A stretch of 20,834 bases of DNA from assembly GCA_011763485.2 (NCBI GenBank), contig JAANSK020276713.1, forward strand, positions 1 through 20,834. Direction: 5' to 3'. A program made the position numbers and the translations under genes. Shown piece after piece: positions 18,857-20,834 of this stretch; the stretch's first letter is position 1; every line of letters begins with the position of its first letter. The notes under the pieces are model-generated. The model had not been told where the DNA came from and did no database searches. It saw only the letters and a list, made by a program, of their open reading frames with translations. Source of the stretch: Isoetes engelmannii (Eukaryota > Streptophyta > Lycopodiopsida > Isoetales > Isoetaceae).

Positions 18857-20690
18857 TTAAGTATTTGACTCATCACTTAGAGGATTTCTTTGTATACAAT
18901 ATCTCTTGTATATCTTGATGTGTCCACATCTGCAGGAAGTATTCCCACACTTCGATAGAATAAGTAACTTTATACTTTTGATTCCTTGAGCTCTCAAAAG
19001 TGCCACATAGAGTTGTCCGTGACTGAATACTGGATTTGGCAAATACAAACCAACCATTTGCATTGTTTTGCCCTAGGACTTGTTGATTGTGATAGCAAAA
19101 GCTAGACGCAACGGAAATTGCATGGCTCAAACTGGAATGGAAGTTCGGCATTATTATGCATCAAAGAAACTCGAAATATGAACTCTCTGCTTCCAATATT
19201 ATTTCCAGTGACAATCTCAGCATCTATAGCATATCTTCCCAATGCACGTATAATGCGGGGGGTGCCATTGTAGAGTCCCTTACGTGTAGAGACAGACCTT
19301 AGTAGCATGACAATCATGCCAACCTTCAATGTCAATTGATGTGGAGGCATCCCGCTTTGAGTTTGCGCATTCAAAAATTCAATAGGATAAACCCTATGCG
19401 TCATTCTCATTAACAGCTCGATCATCACTATAATAATCGGTACATCCTCATTTAGTGGGTAAGGATTGCCCTTTGCACCCAATATGGCAAACTTGTATAA
19501 TTCATCCCGACATCAGGGAATGTCACGATTAGCAAGTCATTTTCAGTCCTCCGACTTGAGACAAATCTCTTGCAAAAGACATATTATATCCGGTTCAATG
19601 TTGGAAACATGGTTTCAAGTCCATCTCCAACACAAAGAATACAAGTCAACAAACCCCTTTTGCTCTTCCGCATCTCTTCCTACATTGTCCGTTACCCGCA
19701 TATTTATGTTGAACTTACGTTCCTCGACATGATCCCATATGTAGGAGTGCTTCAAGGAAGCATGCACAATTTGGGGTCGATTTCCTCGTGGAACCACAGG
19801 TGGAACCTGACGAAAATCTCCTTCCAAAACATCAATGAGTTCTCCAAATAATTTGTCACGTGACATCACCTCATAAAGCATTTTATCTAATGCTTCATAA
19901 ATATGTTTATGCATCATTGGGCCTCATTTCATATAATCATGCGAGTCGCTCTTATCACTTTTTCCAGTTCGGACTGCTTTGAAATATTGCAAGTTGATGT
20001 CTCATCTATGTTTATCGGTATCTTGAACCTTGAATGTGCAGTGCGCCCACCCTTTAATAAAGTGGAAGCAGTTCTTGAAGAAGCAACAACAAGTGCAATG
20101 ATACCTTTGGCACGAATATACACAACATGGTGTTAAAAACGAAACTCTTTCTCGAGCCGCCTGCACCCTGAACAAAAAGTACATGTCCTTTTTCCAACGT
20201 CACGTGCTCATTGATCACATGGCCAAAGGTATCTCGTTGGTCATTATATAGGCAGTCCACATCTTCTTGCACCTTTCCCATGTCTTCCTGAAGCACCTCA
20301 TCCGGAAATATCATATATGAATCTACTGCATGCTCAGGAAAAATGAGTTCAAACTCCATCAAAGATCGTCCGACAGAGTTCATATGATCTTCAAAATCTA
20401 GAAGTGTCATGTCAAGAATTCGATTATATACTTGCACACTTTGATCCTCTGCAACCTTTTGTGCCTCATGCAAGAAGTCATCGACTATAGAAAGCTTTAC
20501 TTCCTCCCACAGCTGTAGCGGATTCGATGGCTCACAATTAAGAAGGATCATGGTGAACATGTGCGGCGATTGTGGTGGCATGTCCCATGTTGCTGCTTCC
20601 TGAGGAGACTCGCGCCAGTTTGTGTCATCTCAAAGCAACCCACGACGAATGCAATCTTCGCAGGTCAATAAGAGGCGTAGATAGTATCGC
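18857..20690 (-). pseudogene. Helitron-type Pif1 helicase, degraded
   Basis: Helitron helicases (SF1, Pif1-like) unwind DNA for rolling-circle transposition. Read on the minus strand in order: WRESPQEAATWDMPPQ, MFTMILLNCEPSNPLQLWEE (typical of Helitron helicases), a Walker A region VQGAGGSRKSFVFN near 20140-20175 with Arg where Gly is usual, then ASTLLKGGRTAHSRFKIP, and a Walker B region broken by TGA at 19929-19931 and a one-base loss before MMHKHIYEALDKML. Then follow GDFRQVPPVVPRGNRPQIV, LCVGDG, YWVQRAIL, YPIEFLN, SGMPPHQLTLKVGMIVMLLR and AFAITINKS, a TAG at 19073-19075, and VGLYLPNPVFSHGQLYVAL. Another in-frame TGA is at 20630-20632. Four or more frameshifts lie between. The N-terminal Rep domain is not in the window: helicase similarity stops near 20690. 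Clearly non-functional. Confidence 0.85.
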
Positions 20691-20697
20691 TCTCCTT

Positions 20698-20726
20698 GTT
20701 GCCCGGGTTTTTGGCACCCGGGCAAC
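20698..20726. other. Perfect 11-bp hairpin, 7-base loop
   Basis: GTTGCCCGGGT (20698-20708) and ACCCGGGCAAC (20716-20726) are exact inverted repeats around TTTTGGC. It lies just where the helicase similarity stops. Helitron 3' ends carry a short GC-rich hairpin close to a CTRR terminus, but no CTRR end follows on either strand here and the hairpin is on the upstream side of the helicase, so it may mark the end of another element. Confidence 0.75.
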
Positions 20727-20754
20727 ATGGAAAAAGAAAAGAAAGAAAACCATT

Positions 20755-20766
20755 GGGGGGGGGGGG
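20755..20766 (+). repeat. Poly-G tract (12 G)
   Basis: Twelve G follow a purine-rich stretch (GAAAAAGAAAAGAAAG) and CCATT, and are followed by TAGGAG. With the tract at 18835-18845 it brackets the helicase pseudogene in the same strand orientation. Confidence 0.9.
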
Positions 20767-20772
20767 TAGGAG

Positions 20773-20827
20773 AAATCTAAGGCCTAGATCTATTTGTGTT
20801 TGTTGTTAAAATCTAAAGGCCTAGATC
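20773..20827 (+). repeat. 18/19-bp direct repeat at the window end
   Basis: AAATCTAAGGCCTAGATC (20773-20790) recurs as AAATCTAAAGGCCTAGATC (20809-20827), differing by one inserted A. The spacer TATTTGTGTTTGTTGTTA is T/G-rich. The repeat may continue beyond the window. Confidence 0.85.
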
Positions 20828-20834
20828 AAGTTGT

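Noticed and set aside
20698-20726. Rho-independent bacterial terminator
   Set aside because: The stem-loop is GC-rich but no U run follows, and all coding evidence is eukaryotic.

Overview
The window reads as nuclear DNA of a land plant, in a gene-poor stretch built mostly from decayed transposable elements. This is inferred from three things: a plant-type L1 LINE with a zf-RVT-like C-terminal region, an F-box/beta-propeller pseudogene, and Helitron-type helicase debris, all set in AT-rich non-coding DNA. No operon-like gene packing, rRNA, tRNA or CRISPR array was seen. The contrast between an AT-rich and a GC-rich LINE would suit a large seed-free-plant genome such as a fern, but that is only a guess.

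Layout. Positions 1-530 hold no convincing gene. From about 531 to 8507 (+ strand) lies LINE A, AT-rich and nearly full length. It has a small 5' ORF (639-932), then a long gag-like ORF1 plus endonuclease/reverse transcriptase. These stay in one reading frame from 1127 to 6328, interrupted by three in-frame stops at 2159, 3434 and 4226. Frameshifts near 6320-6360 move the RT C-terminus to another frame, which ends at 7617. An intact 181-codon ORF (7610-8155) starts inside the RT stop region, and a 3' UTR with poly(A) tail closes the element. Positions 8821-9255 look like a small foldback/MITE-like element packed with short palindromes of the form TATTCACA-NN-TGTGAATA. Positions 9900-10312 look like the 3' end of another retroelement, with two 45-bp direct repeats and a compound tetranucleotide tail. 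Positions 10313-11762 are plain AT-rich DNA.

LINE B (about 11763-16074, - strand) is GC-rich and unrelated in base usage to LINE A. It carries a coiled-coil/RRM-like ORF1, a complete AP-type endonuclease, an RT that has lost a block before its palm, and a C-terminal zinc-knuckle region. Its 5' end abuts, head to head, the start codon of an F-box beta-propeller pseudogene (16075-17574, + strand) broken by several frameshifts and one in-frame stop. Positions 17575-18830 are non-coding with one diverged direct repeat. The last part (18857-20690, - strand) is a Helitron-type Pif1 helicase pseudogene with mutated Walker A and Walker B regions. It is bracketed by poly-G tracts and, on its upstream side, a perfect 11-bp hairpin.

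No working cellular gene is evident. The most interesting unexplained items are the intact extra ORFs of LINE A, the palindrome-filled foldback element, and the single-frame ORF1/ORF2 layout seen in both LINEs.
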